A program made the position numbers and the translations under genes. Shown piece after piece: positions 51,001 through 60,054 of a DNA stretch of 64,000 bases (its first letter is position 1; the number at the start of each line of letters is the position of its first letter). The notes below the pieces were generated by a model. That model worked only from the letters and a program-made list of their open reading frames with translations, did no database searches and was not told the origin of the DNA. Origin of the DNA: Tethya wilhelma (taxonomy: Eukaryota; Porifera; Demospongiae; Tethyida; Tethyidae); NCBI GenBank assembly GCA_964030475.1, contig CAXIPT010000003.1, positions 10,885,684-10,949,683 on the forward strand. Reading direction: 5' to 3'.

Positions 51001-54000
51001 TTAGGTGCTATGAGGATTTGTTGATAGCGACAAATCCACTTCATAAATAGCTAACAGTATATCAATTTACTATTCTTATCAAAAGCTATCAACTCAATAA
51101 TGATTGCGTGGCTGAAGAGAGCCGGCCTCCAGATTGAGTGAACACTTTAGAGAGATATTCTCCACTGCCATAGAGAGTCAGAATAACATGAGAAGTTAAT
51201 GTTACAAAAGCTAGTACAGCACTGTCAAAATAAGCTAACTCAACTGTCTGTACCTATCTTGAGAGTAGTTTATTTTATTGTTGCTAATACATGTACTTGT
51301 AGGAAAGTCCAGCTTCAGACACAGTCAGCGTAAGCAGGAGGTGTCAAGTCTGATAAGGTATAACAAACAACTGGCCTGAACAATCTAGCACCTGACACAC
51401 TAAGATACTGAACCAATCGTGATCGAAATGTAAAAATTAGTTACATGTGTTGGTCTTCAGTGTAATTAAGTCGGCCAGATATTGCGTTGACTGTGAAACC
51501 ATTTATTGAACATTTCAGCAGAATTATGTGGAGTACGATGAGTGCTACCACTTGAACAACAGAACACATGGAAGGGCTGAAGCAGTTGTGATTCTAACCT
51601 TTACTATCAGTATTCAATCAGGAACTTTTGTAAGACATGTTAAATTTTATTGCCGTGAAGCTGTCTTGGACCAAACAACAAGAAATATCCAATTCTGAAT
51701 TCTGTGTCTAAACTCTATCTGAGCTAAGAAGTCCATCCGGTTGACTGCCCATGTGTTGAATGCGAAGAATGCGCAGCGCAATAAACAAAATGCACACGAG
51801 CTCTACAGATGCTCTACGTAAATGTCACATGATACAAAGGTGAGAGCGAGCGTTAATTAAAAAGAACGCTAAACGGCTCGCATTGCTTTGTATGGTAAGT
51901 TTTGTTTCTCCAAGTTCCAGGAAGAGCAGCAAAGAACTTTTATGTATATTATCCGAGTTAGAGAACTCAGCAGATTCGTCCAAGTCCTGTCTAATTTGCA
52001 TTTTTTGTTTGTGAATTATTCACACAAATATGAGTGCCAACTCAGCTCAGATAGAGTTTAGTGCAATGACTACTGTGGCTGTGGTTGAACACTACTCAGC
52101 TGACAATACTGTCAGAGAAGAACACTTCAACTTTAGTACAGAAGACCGCCGATATAACTTCATTGAAGTTGACCCATTCAGCTCTATGATCTGCAGAGGC
52201 CACGCTGGAAAGAGCCACAAGAAACAGCTGGACAGCCAAGCAACCGACAATTCAGTGAAAATGTGGCAAAAAAGTACTTTTCAGGATCGAGGAGGTTGAC
52301 TGCCACTGCAAGGAGATCAAGAATAATGCAAAAGCAAAAGAAGCCAACAAAAAGCCAACAAGAAAAAGCAACTGAAGATCAACCTACTTGTGACAAAGAG
52401 AAAGGCACTGAAGAGAAACCAAAGAAAGCAGGAGACAAACAGAAGAAAGGTACTGAAGAGAAACCTGCCTCTAATCGAGACAATGAAGCTAAACCACAGT
52501 ACAAGTACAAAGTCTGCAACCCAGGATGTGGATGTCTCGAGCCAGAAATAATTTTTCTAACACACTCTCAATTAGCCAGTCAGCTGCTGAGTTCACAAGA
52601 AAATTAAGAAGTCTCACACACCACGCTCAGGACAAGTTGCTAGTATACAAGAGTGACATTCTCAGGTGAATGCAAATGGCTGACCAACTGGTCCACCCCA
52701 TTCTAAAGGGTGGTCACTCTAACAGGCTGGAGAGTTCCCACAATGTCTTGATCAGATTTTTACCGAAACACATTTTACTCGAGAGGCTACACTACAATCT
52801 TTCTACTAACCTCGGACTTTTGCAAGCCAAAGGACAAGAGTTTGACCAACAGGGACCTGCCTCCCACAATGTTTTGATCAGATTTGACCGAAACACATTT
52901 TACTCGAGAGGCTACACTACAATCTTTCTACTCTAAGAGTGTATAATATATGCTATGCACTAGTGTGGTGCTTCTTTTCTTTTCATTATTGAAATGGTCT
53001 CTCTCTATTTTAATTGTTTAGATTCCAAGTCACATATATGAAGAATACAGGGAAATACTGCATATTACCGGTACAAAAAGGAACCCATTTGCATCAAATT
53101 TTGAATCGTGCAGATTGCCTGTCATTTGTGAATTGGTCAACACCATTAACAGCAAGACACTTCAATATATGTTCCGGAGAAACAATTACAGCTTACCGAC
53201 TCTACACTGGATGTATCAGGCCACATGTCTCGATTGAGCTATTCGATGCCCCCTAAATACGATTCAAAGTATAGATTTGCAATGGCTATTTTGAAAGAGT
53301 GCCTGCCCAACCCTATAGCCTTCCTCCTCGTAAAGTCTCCTTCATTGGGCACAAGATCGGTAACGTGGTAAGCCAATTAACTACAAATATGAAATGAAAA
53401 TGAATATTGAAATAAAAGAATGGCGATCTTGTTTGTTGAAGCTATTAATGAAGCCAACAGAAGGTTGAATAGAAAGAAGTAGCTGACTCCCATACTACTG
53501 TATGCACACATATTATTACATTCATGATAATAATAATATTAGCACTGTAATGTTTATTTACTATAGGACACTTAGAACACTTACTGTAATGTTTACTTAA
53601 ACATACTTGTTGTGGTAATCTTGATTCAGTTAAACTGCGCTTCCACTCCAGCACTCACCTGTACTTAAACAAACAGCACTCGAATGGAGTATTGTGAGCA
53701 GCCTCTCCAGTACAGTACAAGCAAGCGAGTATACTCGCACTCCCCGTGTTATAAATAACTGGAAGCCTCATGAGTTTCGAGCGAGTAGCGCACGCGGGAG
53801 TATAAACTTGGAAGTGATCTGTACTGTACACAGTGAGTTGAACTATTTATAAGAATACATTGAAAAATTGAATTTCCATGTGAAGAAGCTTTGGGGACTT
53901 GAAAATGCCTGGAACTAAGCAAAGATTGATCAGAAGGAAGAGAATTAAGTCCCCGCGCAAGCGAGCACCAGAAAAACAAATGGGTACGTCACTTTCACTG

Positions 54001-57000
54001 TCCGCAAACGCTGAACCGACGTAATGCCAAGATTATAAACGATGAGTGTGTTGCCCAAGCCCAAGATAGTAAGGAATGAGCTAAACAAGAATCTACAATG
54101 ATGTATCACCAGATGATGATATTAGTGTCACTGTTTGATGCTACTTTTGTGATTGAACATGAGAGACGAAGAAGGTTCTTGACTATGAAATTCTGCCTAA
54201 GTTCTGTGCTAGATGCAAGAAATGGGAGAAATGAGACAAGGAGAGTGAAGAGTTTAAGAAGTGGCAAGAAAAACACCGTAGCGTAGCGAGTGTAAAGCTA
54301 ACTATGAGGGCAGTGCTGGTGCCATGGAGGTCTCTACTATGTTCTCGCGTAGTTTAAACTTTATCACCATCTCGTGGAGAAAGTGGACTGTGTCGGTCAT
54401 GTACAGAAACGAATGGGAACTGCTTTACGTGAGCTCAAAAAGCAGTACTGAGGACAGAAGCTTTCTCATAGCAAAACTATTGGAGGAGCTGGAAAGCTAA
54501 GAGAGGCTGCGATCAACTCTCTTCAGAACTATATATTACGGTGAAGCAATTAGACAACAAAAGGGGCTCTACTAACATATTTCTTATTTCTAGGCTTGGT
54601 AGTATTGGACCTCAATTCCACAGAGAATCTCTGGCATGAATTGAAGGGATTCATACAAAGAGAAGTGAAATCTCAGACTAAACAAAACCTAATTGAAGGA
54701 ATTTTGAAGTTTGGAAGACTAGATATATTATTCTAATTTATTATTTTTTTTTGCTGCATTTTTGCGGTATGTATAGTAATGTGGAGAAACTCCTCTCTTC
54801 CCAAATGAGGCAAAAAAGTTTGACATTGAACATTCTGAAAGTATACAGATCTGCTGTAAGTTAAATTAAAAAGCAAAAATATAGGGGATTAAAAAATATA
54901 CCACATTACAATAATTTATTATGGAATTTCTCAACTCTATAATTCTATGCAGTACCTTGACATTCCACAAAATCCAGAAGAACTGGTAGATGTAGTTCAG
55001 AAAAGTACGTTAGGTGGGCAAGGTCACAACGGTGATCTGATTTGCTGTAGTTGATATCAGCCTACCAGATGAGCTAAAGACCTAAGAGTGAGGGCTGCAT
55101 TTGCTGAATAAAAAATTCGGTCATACTTATCTGGGTAGAAAATCTTGGGCGATCGGAGTGGGCTGGACAGAGGCCCCGTAGAGGACCATATGTTGCTGTA
55201 AACATTGCACAGTGTATAAAGTACATTAACCATCTTAGGAAAGTTATACCAACAGTTTGAGCTTAAAGGTGACGCTACTGGTTATTAGTAGTGTTTAATG
55301 TTTCATTTTGATTATGATGACATTGTACCTTTTACCTCATTGTTCACATTCGCTGATAAATAATTAAAGTAGTTTTTTTAGAATTGTAAAATTTGTACAG
55401 TAAAAGAAACAACAGATGAAAAGTAACTGTTTAGGAAACTGGCTGAATGGGTTATTGATTCTTCAGTCTTTTGCAAGCTTGTCCAATAGAGTCAACACAT
55501 GCTGACTATAATTGTTAAAATTCAGCTGGACACTTCCAGTAAGATGGAAATAAATAATTTCTACCTTCATCTCCCAATGCTCATTTCTTAGAAGTCCAGG
55601 CACTTCTCGTCCACGAAGTGGTGTGCACTTTTTCATTATCTCCTCTCAAATAATGCCTCCCGGGTGAAAAACGGTCCGTGGAAATCCATAGTTGCGTGGT
55701 TTACCATGTAATTACCATGGTTTCGTGCATAAATCCACCAAATACCCACGTGGCACGGTTTTTGTGCCAGCCTGGTTTTTGGAGTGAAATCACGCTTTTC
55801 AGCGATTATTTAACAGCTTTCACGGTGATAAAATATGAGACTAACAATCCATACTAATGTGCGAGTTGCAATATATCCTTGCAGTAAGCAAAAAATCTCA
55901 AAAAAAAAGGAAAAAAAAAAAAAAGAGCAAAGGTAAGAAGAAGGGCTATTGTATACTAGTGGTCATAGTATTCAGCCACTTCCAGGTAATTCAGTAGTAC
56001 GTCAATGGGACCAGAGCTGCAGGAATAACAACCTCTCAGCAGGTCATATGGTATCAATAGAGCCCACCAAACAGGGCCAGGTAACCATGGTATCGATGAG
56101 ATGTGGACCATTTCAAAATTGAAAAGTAATTAGTCTTATAATGAATGTAATATTTGTTCAGAGATATAAACTGATTTATGAGACAAATAATACACCTGAC
56201 TGTGCCATAAAAATGACTACAGGATAATTTGCAACAGGAAAATCTACTGCAATAAGGGTTAGACTGGCCTCTCACAACAGAATACGTATGCTGTGGTACT
56301 GGAATGGTCAGGTATACCCATAACTCCATATGGAATCAATGATCCTGCTGAAAATCTAACCAGATTCGCAATTTACAAACGTGATGATAGTGATGAATTT
56401 GAGTGCATGTATCCATTCAATGGTCAGTGACTATCTACTTACACAGTGGAACCTGTATACCAATGGGAAGTGGTACATAATTTTTGCACTAACTAACGAG
56501 ACAGATGAGATGGACATAGTAGGATATTGCATACCAGCAAACGTTATCATACAATGAACGTGGTTTCCATTTAGTGATGGTATAAAGATATATACATAAT
56601 TATTTTATGCGTTCTAAATACGTAACACACACTAGTCAATATGGAAAAGGGTCATCAATATGACTTATCCAATAATGACACCAAACAAGACAAAACGTGA
56701 CTCAAGCACAAGTGAGCACACTTGTTTGATGGTATCAAAAACGCTCAAGATTATAATTTCTTAAGATTTTAGTTATACAACCAAAATCATTGCAGTTCTC
56801 TAACATCAGCAAACAACCGTTCTGTTACACAAAGAATACAGCAAAAACTGCAAGACTGACATTAGCTTCTAAGCTCATGTTAGTTGCAGAATTTGACATA
56901 CATAAGGGTATAATTTTGTGAAGACATTGGACTGGAGGTCCACATACATCCAAGTACTAGGACCAAGATATGTCAAAATCTTTACAAACACCCGATATTG

Positions 57001-58594
57001 ACATGAATTTTCATACTGGAAAGTACCTTATGAAGGTCAGAGAACTGCTGATGCTTCACCAGGGCTTCTCGTGAGGGAAACTTCCGCTTACAGAGCAAAC
57101 AGGCCAACTGGTTCCAGTCCGTGTGTGCAGGATTCAAGGAGAGGTCACCTCCTTTAGAATAGGGGTCAGAGGGAGCATCAACAGCATGGGTACTCAGAGC
57201 CTCTCTGTCAGGGTCAGGCTGGGGATGGGGAGAGAACAATTGGCAACACACTTTTCAAATGTAATGGAATTTTGCATTAAAATCCACAAATGGTCTTATC
57301 AATCCCAAACCTAAAGGAACCCTGTTCAGCTCAGGCAAGTGCCATAGCAAATAGACAAAGGAAGAGCCACTAACTTTACTGGTTGTGTGTATTCATACTC
57401 ATATTCCCTATGGTTTGCTATGGTTGCTACCTCAACAAAAGCAGAGGCTAGAGCAATTCCTGTTCTCTTGGGCTCCATTGAGGTGGTGCTGAGAGGAGCA
57501 CTCGCAGTCTGCTGTATGGTGGGGGGCGGGGCCTCAACCATCTCCATAGCAATGGCACTCTGGACCTGCTGCTGTTGGACTGACTTAGCAGCATTCACAC
57601 TCTTGGCCCAACGCTCCATGTCCTTGGCAATCTGAGATGTGAGAGAGAGTGAGTGAGTGAAAGAGACTCCCATGAAGATCAGATGAAAACTTTGCAACTG
57701 ACGCACCTTTTTAGCACTCAGTGAGCTGGGTGCGGCCACCCCTCCTTCCTTTTTCTTCTTACCACTCTCTGAAAGGAAGAAGAGACCATCATAGATACAT
57801 TATCTCCTCTCTGACTGACAGTACCTTTAGCAGTGACATTAGTGGTAACAGGAGCAGTGCTGGTTGTGCTAGTAGTAACAGCAGACTCTGATGGTACCAC
57901 ATTCCTGCATAAGATGGACACATTGACTTACATAGAAACAAAAATCTTGAGATCTAGCTGGGATTCAAAGCCACGTCTTTCATATGTTTACCACACATTA
58001 TTACCAGGGACATACCCATCTTTATCCACGGACACATAGGTCTGTTTAGCAGGGTCATAGTAGCAGTAGTAGCCAGTCTGACTGTTGTAATGGTACTGGA
58101 TGTGAAATATCACACACAGCAGTCAGTGACACGGTGGCTCCACATCAAATGGTTGCTCTTGAGATGAGCACCTCCCTTTGTACCAGCTCACCTTGGTGTT
58201 GGGGTCGTAGTAGAGTCCAGTAGCTGAGTCATAGTAGAACCCTGAGCTCTGGTCGTAGGTGTACGTTGAGGGAAGCTGCTGCTCTTGATCAGTGCCTTGA
58301 TAGATTAAAACAAGTTTCTTAAACAAATAAATAACGAACAGAGTACACTAACTTAAGAACACTGCAAGAATACAGGACATACTTCCACAACAAAATATTG
58401 CATGCATCCTGTCTTGTCACTAATCAGGGCTACTAATGAATATGCACACATCAGAGTCTTGTCCACTAGCAGAGCAAGAGTATATTGACTACAGTGATAA
58501 ACAGTAACAATGGGTGCCCCACCTTTGTCAGCCTTTGAAGTGCCAGCTACGGAGTAGCCCTGAGATGTCGTCTGGGTGTTGCTTGCAGTGTTAC
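25312..58594 (-). CDS. RBM5/10: RBM5/RBM10-type RNA-binding splicing regulator, C-terminal half (5' partial), 12 exons
   Basis: Twelve minus-strand exons encode about 422 residues with agreeing phases: 58523-58594, 58192-58295, 58016-58095, 57825-57904, 57707-57768, 57380-57631, 57027-57218, 30004-30057, 29768-29886, 28687-28747, 28537-28602 and 25312-25440 (stop TAG). Recognised in order: OCRE aromatic repeats (YTYDQSSGFYYDSATGLYYD), IAKDMERWAKS, a C2H2 finger (CLLCKRKFPSREALVKHQQF), KYRDRAKERRDKYG, YEEPTKEGIKEDNIGNKMLQ, a G-patch (AMGWSEGEGLGKASQGI) and the conserved end GLGAPGSKYLYSSAGTYRD. This is the order in human RBM5 and RBM10, nuclear regulators of splice-site choice. The RRM domains and RanBP2-type finger would lie upstream of 58.6 kb; I did not find them. 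A poly(A) signal (AATAAA on the minus strand) is at 25127-25132. The intron from 30058 to 57026 is about 27 kb. Confidence 0.85.
25628..25864 (-). CDS. Possible short secreted protein or first exon
   Basis: A 78-codon frame with an internal Met start gives a good signal peptide (MSCICTFWLVIALLLSQ) and then SVSVTCDDRPDLLYEQSL with several Cys residues. It could be a small secreted peptide or the first exon of a receptor like its neighbours. It lies inside the last intron of the RBM5/10-like gene, on the same strand. Family not recognised. Confidence 0.25.
   Translation of the reverse strand: MELYIVSVLVDLVLLFEIIKQIYTMSCICTFWLVIALLLSQNSVSVTCDDRPDLLYEQSLMYSTSKSVYCVFCKNNSN
26908..26945. repeat. 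Perfect hairpin with GCTCGCTTCGCTCG core
   Basis: ACAAGGAGTGGG and its complement CCCACTCCTTGT enclose a loop that is itself palindromic around TTCG. It stands out in AT-rich DNA. Confidence 0.8.
27601..27648. repeat. (CA)n microsatellite
   Basis: Uninterrupted CA run of about 48 bases. Confidence 0.95.
28985..29215 (+). repeat. Diverged relative of the repeat at 5440-5625
   Basis: Shares blocks such as AACCCCTGCTGA, GTGCTTTTGGCTTC and AATTATTCAGGAATG in the same order and orientation as the stretch just before repeat copy A. Confidence 0.6.
30679..31333 (+). pseudogene. SWIM/YqaJ-associated transposon protein, N-terminal relic
   Basis: From ATG 30679 the frame gives a SAP-like segment (IPALRWWLFCRGLSPPTLW, where the usual wording is LKxWLxCRGxxxxGKKxxLV). 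A frameshift near 30855 follows. The next frame ends ANFQQKNIPIVTHG at a GT donor, and after an acceptor near 31053 the text is GVLYTYLAKGCERISGHG and AFRALNKRLCS. This order matches the N-terminal half of transposon proteins that later carry a SWIM zinc finger and a YqaJ-type nuclease. Those later parts are absent, so the copy is truncated and frameshifted. Confidence 0.6.
31587..31650 (+). repeat. GATGAATAAT repeat family, copy 1
   Basis: Core GAACAAATTTGAATGATGAA plus a T/C-rich tail. The same core recurs at about 33985, 37357, 46512 and 48132, always on the + strand. Confidence 0.65.
31910..32525 (-). mobile_element. About 600-bp dispersed element, copy 2
   Basis: Reverse-complement relative of 11985-12592 with the same end motif (CCCATTCCTA) at both ends in direct orientation. 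No ORF. Confidence 0.65.
33745..33930. repeat. Diverged dispersed repeat followed by (CA)n
   Basis: Resembles 6785-6945; a CA run occupies 33910-33930. Confidence 0.5.
33985..34110 (+). repeat. GATGAATAAT repeat family, copy 2
   Basis: Shares AATGATGAATAA, TTTCCACTYTTGACTC-type wording and GGGGAACACTT with the copy at 37357; together they flank the Kolobok-like relic. Confidence 0.6.
34812..36342 (+). pseudogene. Kolobok-like DDE transposase, decayed, multi-exon
   Basis: ATG 34812 starts a Ser/Lys-rich N terminus (MASKASASTSRKRPRF) that soon meets stops. Later exons with GT-AG borders read DLVTDLNSMCSCGLTMKPWV (35131-35283), FQCRRCHKAKRTWSS (35353-35459), LIHAFSCSGT (35526-35611), LAEESMQAAVDEVKA (from 35671), WVITDARHDSTANAYHTTVP (35842-35915) and STVSRAEHRVAQTRELEC (35999-36108), then NQTRWATYHHYVE. 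The pattern of a CxC...CxxC zinc site, a SMxxAxxE helix and a DxRxDS strand followed by an E-rich helix fits Kolobok-type DDE transposases. Most junction phases agree, but the junction before 35842 is one base out and stops lie between the N terminus and 35131. The superfamily call is tentative. Confidence 0.55.
37357..37500 (+). repeat. GATGAATAAT repeat family, copy 3
   Basis: Core ATGAACAAATTAGAATGATG with the GGGGAACACTTCACTT continuation, as in copy 2. Confidence 0.6.
38323..38350. repeat. (GT)n microsatellite with N
   Basis: GT run to 38344; N at 38350. Confidence 0.95.
41980..42180 (+). repeat. Dispersed repeat, relative at 45360-45500
   Basis: Both stretches share TCTGCTAGCAATGAGA and GTCGGGAAGATGCAGGTC in the same order. 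No function recognised. Confidence 0.5.
42690..43110. mobile_element. Non-autonomous element rich in nested CGAGT palindromes
   Basis: Ends are inverted repeats: GATCATGTGAAAGGTAAACG near 42706 and its complement near 43080 (CGTTTACCTTTCATGTGATC). Inside, motifs such as ACTCGCGAGT, CACTCGAGTG and GCGAGTCGCTCGC recur on both strands, making it unusually CpG-rich for the region. No ORF. Confidence 0.6.
43245..43526 (+). CDS. OB-fold-like protein, probably transposon-linked, partial
   Basis: From ATG 43245 the frame reads MKRAGGAELSSDEEEKC, then VYGIVQNVSPVKKS and KWFECVLSDETSSMRVVSFD. The V-G-I-V-x-N-V-S-P-V-K start and F-x-x-x-L-x-D pattern resemble the OB fold of single-strand DNA-binding proteins (RPA-type). 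Only the first strands are present before a stop, and a following exon would be needed. It begins about 130 bases after the CGAGT element and runs convergently towards the Arg-rich ORF. I cannot say whether it belongs to a host gene or an element. Confidence 0.4.
   Translation: MKRAGGAELSSDEEEKCVSLLKKARKNTSVYGIVQNVSPVKKSKASDTKWFECVLSDETSSMRVVSFDASLHKDFVSSAEKERSVELQNSIIE
43623..44000 (-). CDS. Arg-rich repeat ORF of transposon type
   Basis: A 125-codon frame from ATG to a stop consists of about four repeats of the type RRAQERxRAQxRRRxxTTPE and of RETPEEKERRL. Such ETPE-(R/K)-rich repeats are typical of the N-terminal regions of Helitron and other transposon proteins. No Helitron domain follows here, so it is either an isolated remnant or a first exon. 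The highly basic make-up suggests DNA or RNA binding. Confidence 0.45.
   Translation of the reverse strand: MEDKRKQKRLARQRERYREQRDRETPEEKERRLCRRRHLDRLRLQQRRLRETTFERDARRAQERRRAQARRRRGTTPEKNARRAQERHRAQARRRRETTPEGDARRAQERQRAQVRRRIGKPLLR
46085..46765 (+). repeat. Direct repeat flanking transposase relic, left copy
   Basis: Matches 47788-48365 in the same orientation, with shared blocks CAATTAAGTGACAAAA, GAGAAAATCACTG, ACTTGATGTAAT, AATGATGAATAAT and GTGATGATGGACTTAAAAG. It includes copy 4 of the GATGAATAAT family. Confidence 0.75.
46900..47387 (+). pseudogene. DDE-type transposase relic (SSCHxAxAPDAL family)
   Basis: An exon begins after an acceptor near 46900 (DEHNGYLHLSKQELEVARAS, LFEYGAARAGY), hits an in-frame TAG at about 47022, and continues TTEKFMSQIERATRIAEFKY, VWLFGQSSCHKAYAPDALNV, VRPGGAQAMMRDTIWAGKVQ, KGMKQVLKERGI. 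This order matches a widespread transposase-like family whose usual wording at the key strand is W(V/L)FDxSSxHxAxAxDAL. Here the Asp is Gly (WLFG), so a likely catalytic residue is lost. The stop sits where the family has Trp. I recognise the family but cannot give its superfamily name. Confidence 0.6.
47788..48365 (+). repeat. Direct repeat flanking transposase relic, right copy
   Basis: Second copy of 46085-46765; includes copy 5 of the GATGAATAAT family at about 48132. It carries an insert (about 47895-47940) containing a GGCGAGCAAAGTGAGC palindrome-like string. Confidence 0.75.
49800..49990. repeat. Short local tandem repeats
   Basis: GATGACCCAGCAGGACAATC occurs twice in direct succession, and GGTCCTCCAACC/CATCCCACYTACA units occur two to three times. 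No function recognised. Confidence 0.7.
52030..52607 (+). pseudogene. Lys-rich ORF pair, probably a frameshifted transposon protein
   Basis: The first frame (ATG 52030) reads MSANSAQIEFSAMTTVAVVE and HFNFSTEDRRYNFIEVDPF, and ends at 52299. The overlapping second frame (from 52263) carries basic KQKKPTKSQQEKATEDQ and two KGTEEKP repeats, then the Cys cluster CNPGCGCLEPE. A one-base shift would join them into one reading. It lies directly before the tandem transposon fragment at 52670, so it may be the same element. Family not recognised. Confidence 0.35.
52670..52936 (+). pseudogene. Transposon protein C-terminal piece with internal tandem copy
   Basis: The frame reads VHPILKGGHSNRLESSHNVL, LLERLHYNLSTNLGLLQAKG, EFDQQGPA, and then repeats SHNVLIRFDRNTFYSRGY. 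The SNxLEssHNVxIRFRxK...LERLHYxxSTNLGLLQxNM wording belongs to a transposon family I recall from sponges. A 126-base unit (52737-52862) starts again at 52863. The same unit and borders recur at 59.5 kb. Confidence 0.55.
53690..53830. mobile_element. Second CGAGT-rich element, short
   Basis: GTACAGTACAAGCAAGCGAG at the left and GTGATCTGTACTGTACAC at the right, with CGAGCGAGTAGCG inside, resemble the ends and interior of the element at 42690-43110. Confidence 0.45.
53905..54570 (+). pseudogene. MULE-like (Mutator-type) transposase relic
   Basis: A possible first exon (53905-53984, MPGTKQRLIRRKRIKSPRK, basic, GT donor) precedes a decayed body in shifting frames: IYNDVSPDDDISV, FDATF, YEILPKFCARCKKWEK, KANYEGSAGAMEV, VDCVGHVQKRMGTALRELKK, KTIGGAGKLREAAINSLQNY. 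The phrases YxGSxGAMEV and (E/D)CVxHVxKRMGTxLRxLK with GGxGxLT are those of a Mutator-like transposase family found in invertebrates. Several stops and shifts are present, so it is dead. Confidence 0.6.
54595..55255 (+). pseudogene. Tc1/mariner transposase C-terminus, split by an insertion
   Basis: At 54598-54715 the reading LDLNSTENLWHELKGFIQRE and VKSQTKQNLIEGILKF matches the Tc1 C-terminal block (PDLNPIENLWxELK). At about 55210-55255 the next expected block, KYINHLRKVIPTV, appears, followed by GDATGY and a stop. About 480 bases of unrelated sequence lie between the two, so the gene was interrupted after it inserted. The catalytic Glu of the NxxENLW motif is still present. Confidence 0.65.
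57027..58594 (-). CDS. RBM5/10: RBM5/10-like exon block 1: OCRE and C2H2 finger
   Basis: Seven exons with small introns (56 to 227 bases). The OCRE repeat spans two exons that join in phase 0 at PNTK/YHYN. A Thr/Ser-rich linker and a Lys run (KKKK) come next, then a 252-base exon and the zinc-finger exon, whose donor follows FSDLHK. The compact layout contrasts sharply with the 27 kb intron that follows. Confidence 0.85.
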
Positions 58595-59511
58595 CTAGAG
58601 GAGAGATGGTGTGTGCAAACAAAGGGAAGAGATTCAAACACTAAAAGTTGTGGATGGCTTCGAATTTCAACATTGCAGCACTAGGGGATCGATGAAGCTG
58701 ATGATGAGATGGAAGGGTCGATGGAACTCTTGAGGAGAATTTACACAGCACAACTTCAATCACTTTCTAATGACCCACTTACAAGCAGGCTCAACACATT
58801 ACTTAAGGCAACGAATGCTCAACATTTACACAAATCACTACTGACTGTCAGGCACTCTAGCATGCTTCACATCCAAAGGGGTCATCATTATTATTTTCGG
58901 GGGAAAAAAAGGTGGCTTTAATTTACTTTACTACATGTATCACATTATCCAAACGAATACAGATTACACTTGGAGGATGTTTACAGTACGCTGTAATTGC
59001 TGTGATCGTAGAGCACAAACACACAGTGACAGTGAGTGAGTGAGAGAGAGAGAGAAGTAAATCCAATTCTGTGTCAGACCAACCTTGACGATTGTAACTT
59101 TGCAGTTGTGTTGAGTTGTTCTGGTTATAACAATGTGACAAGAGAAGAGATACAAAAGAAGGGGAGTAAGTCTCGACAGTATTGGGATAGAAACGATACA
59201 CCAAAAAATTTTGGTTCCTTTCTTGTGATGGGCTGGTTTTATACCACAACATGCACAACTTACCAAAGGTGAAAGTAAAGCAACTCTTGCCACACAACCA
59301 TTGCAAGTGCATACAGTATACAGCTACTATTGATGTAATGTATATGGAGTATTTTTATGAGGACATAAGGACAAGGCAATAGCAATGAATGCTAAATAAA
59401 GCCAGCCAGGCACCCATTAACCAGCTATAGTTGGTGGAAGGGACAAATGGTGGGAGCTTTAGCTCTAACAATTAACCTCTGCTACGTTACTACAGTACAT
59501 ACAATGTTCAG
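58595..59511. other. Upstream intron of RBM5/10-like gene or flank
   Basis: No further RBM exon found. Only low-complexity GAGT/GAGA sequence (59030-59055) is notable. Confidence 0.4.
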
Positions 59512-59512
59512 N

Positions 59513-60054
59513 ACAAGAGTTTGACCAACAGGGTCCTGCCTCCCACAATGTCTTGATCAGATATTTACCAAAACACATTTCACTCGAGAGGCTACACTAC
59601 AATCTTTCTACTAACCTCGGACTTTTGCAAGCCAAAGGACATATGAGTTTGACCAACAGGGACCTGCCTTTCACTGGAAGACTGAGCTCTACCGAAGATT
59701 GAACCTTCCTGTGTACCAAAAATTTGTATATTTTTCAAAGGTCAAGACAGTTGTTTCTAGTGAGTTGTGCCCAACATTGAAATGGTGTACAACGACTCTA
59801 TGAAGCAACTAATTTTGTCTTTTCATAAGAAAGGAGAGAGAACCGTTGATCTCACAGAGGTTGGAATAATAAAATGGCATCAGGGTCAGCAGAAGAGACA
59901 TTCTCAAGACAGGCTTGATAAAGCAAAAGGAGGGCAGCAGCAGACCTACTATAATAACAAGCCAAGTGAAGATGTTAGGAGGGAGGATCACTACTGTCTG
60001 CAGCTCACTCTGCCTCCACTCCCCTTGGAGGAGCAACCATCTTCATCATATTGA
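59513..60054 (+). pseudogene. Transposon protein C-terminal piece, second copy
   Basis: Directly after the N at 59512 the sequence repeats 52737-52936 in permuted order: EFDQQGPA, SHNVLI, LERLHYNLSTNLGLLQAKG, then EFDQQGPAFHWKTELYRRLN. It carries the continuation that the 52.7 kb copy lacks. A later frame (59767-60054, QKRHSQDRLDKAKGG) may be the decayed C terminus. One base change in the unit puts TATGAG in place of AGAG. Confidence 0.5.

Larger units (their letters stand above)
30058..57026. other. 27-kb intron of the RBM5/10-like gene, filled with transposon remains
   Basis: The flanking exons join in phase 0 and their protein reading is continuous with the family. All recognisable coding pieces inside are transposon-derived, mostly on the + strand, opposite to the host gene. 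Stretches 37200-41900, 44000-46000, 48400-52000 and 55300-57000 hold no gene that I can recognise. Confidence 0.7.
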
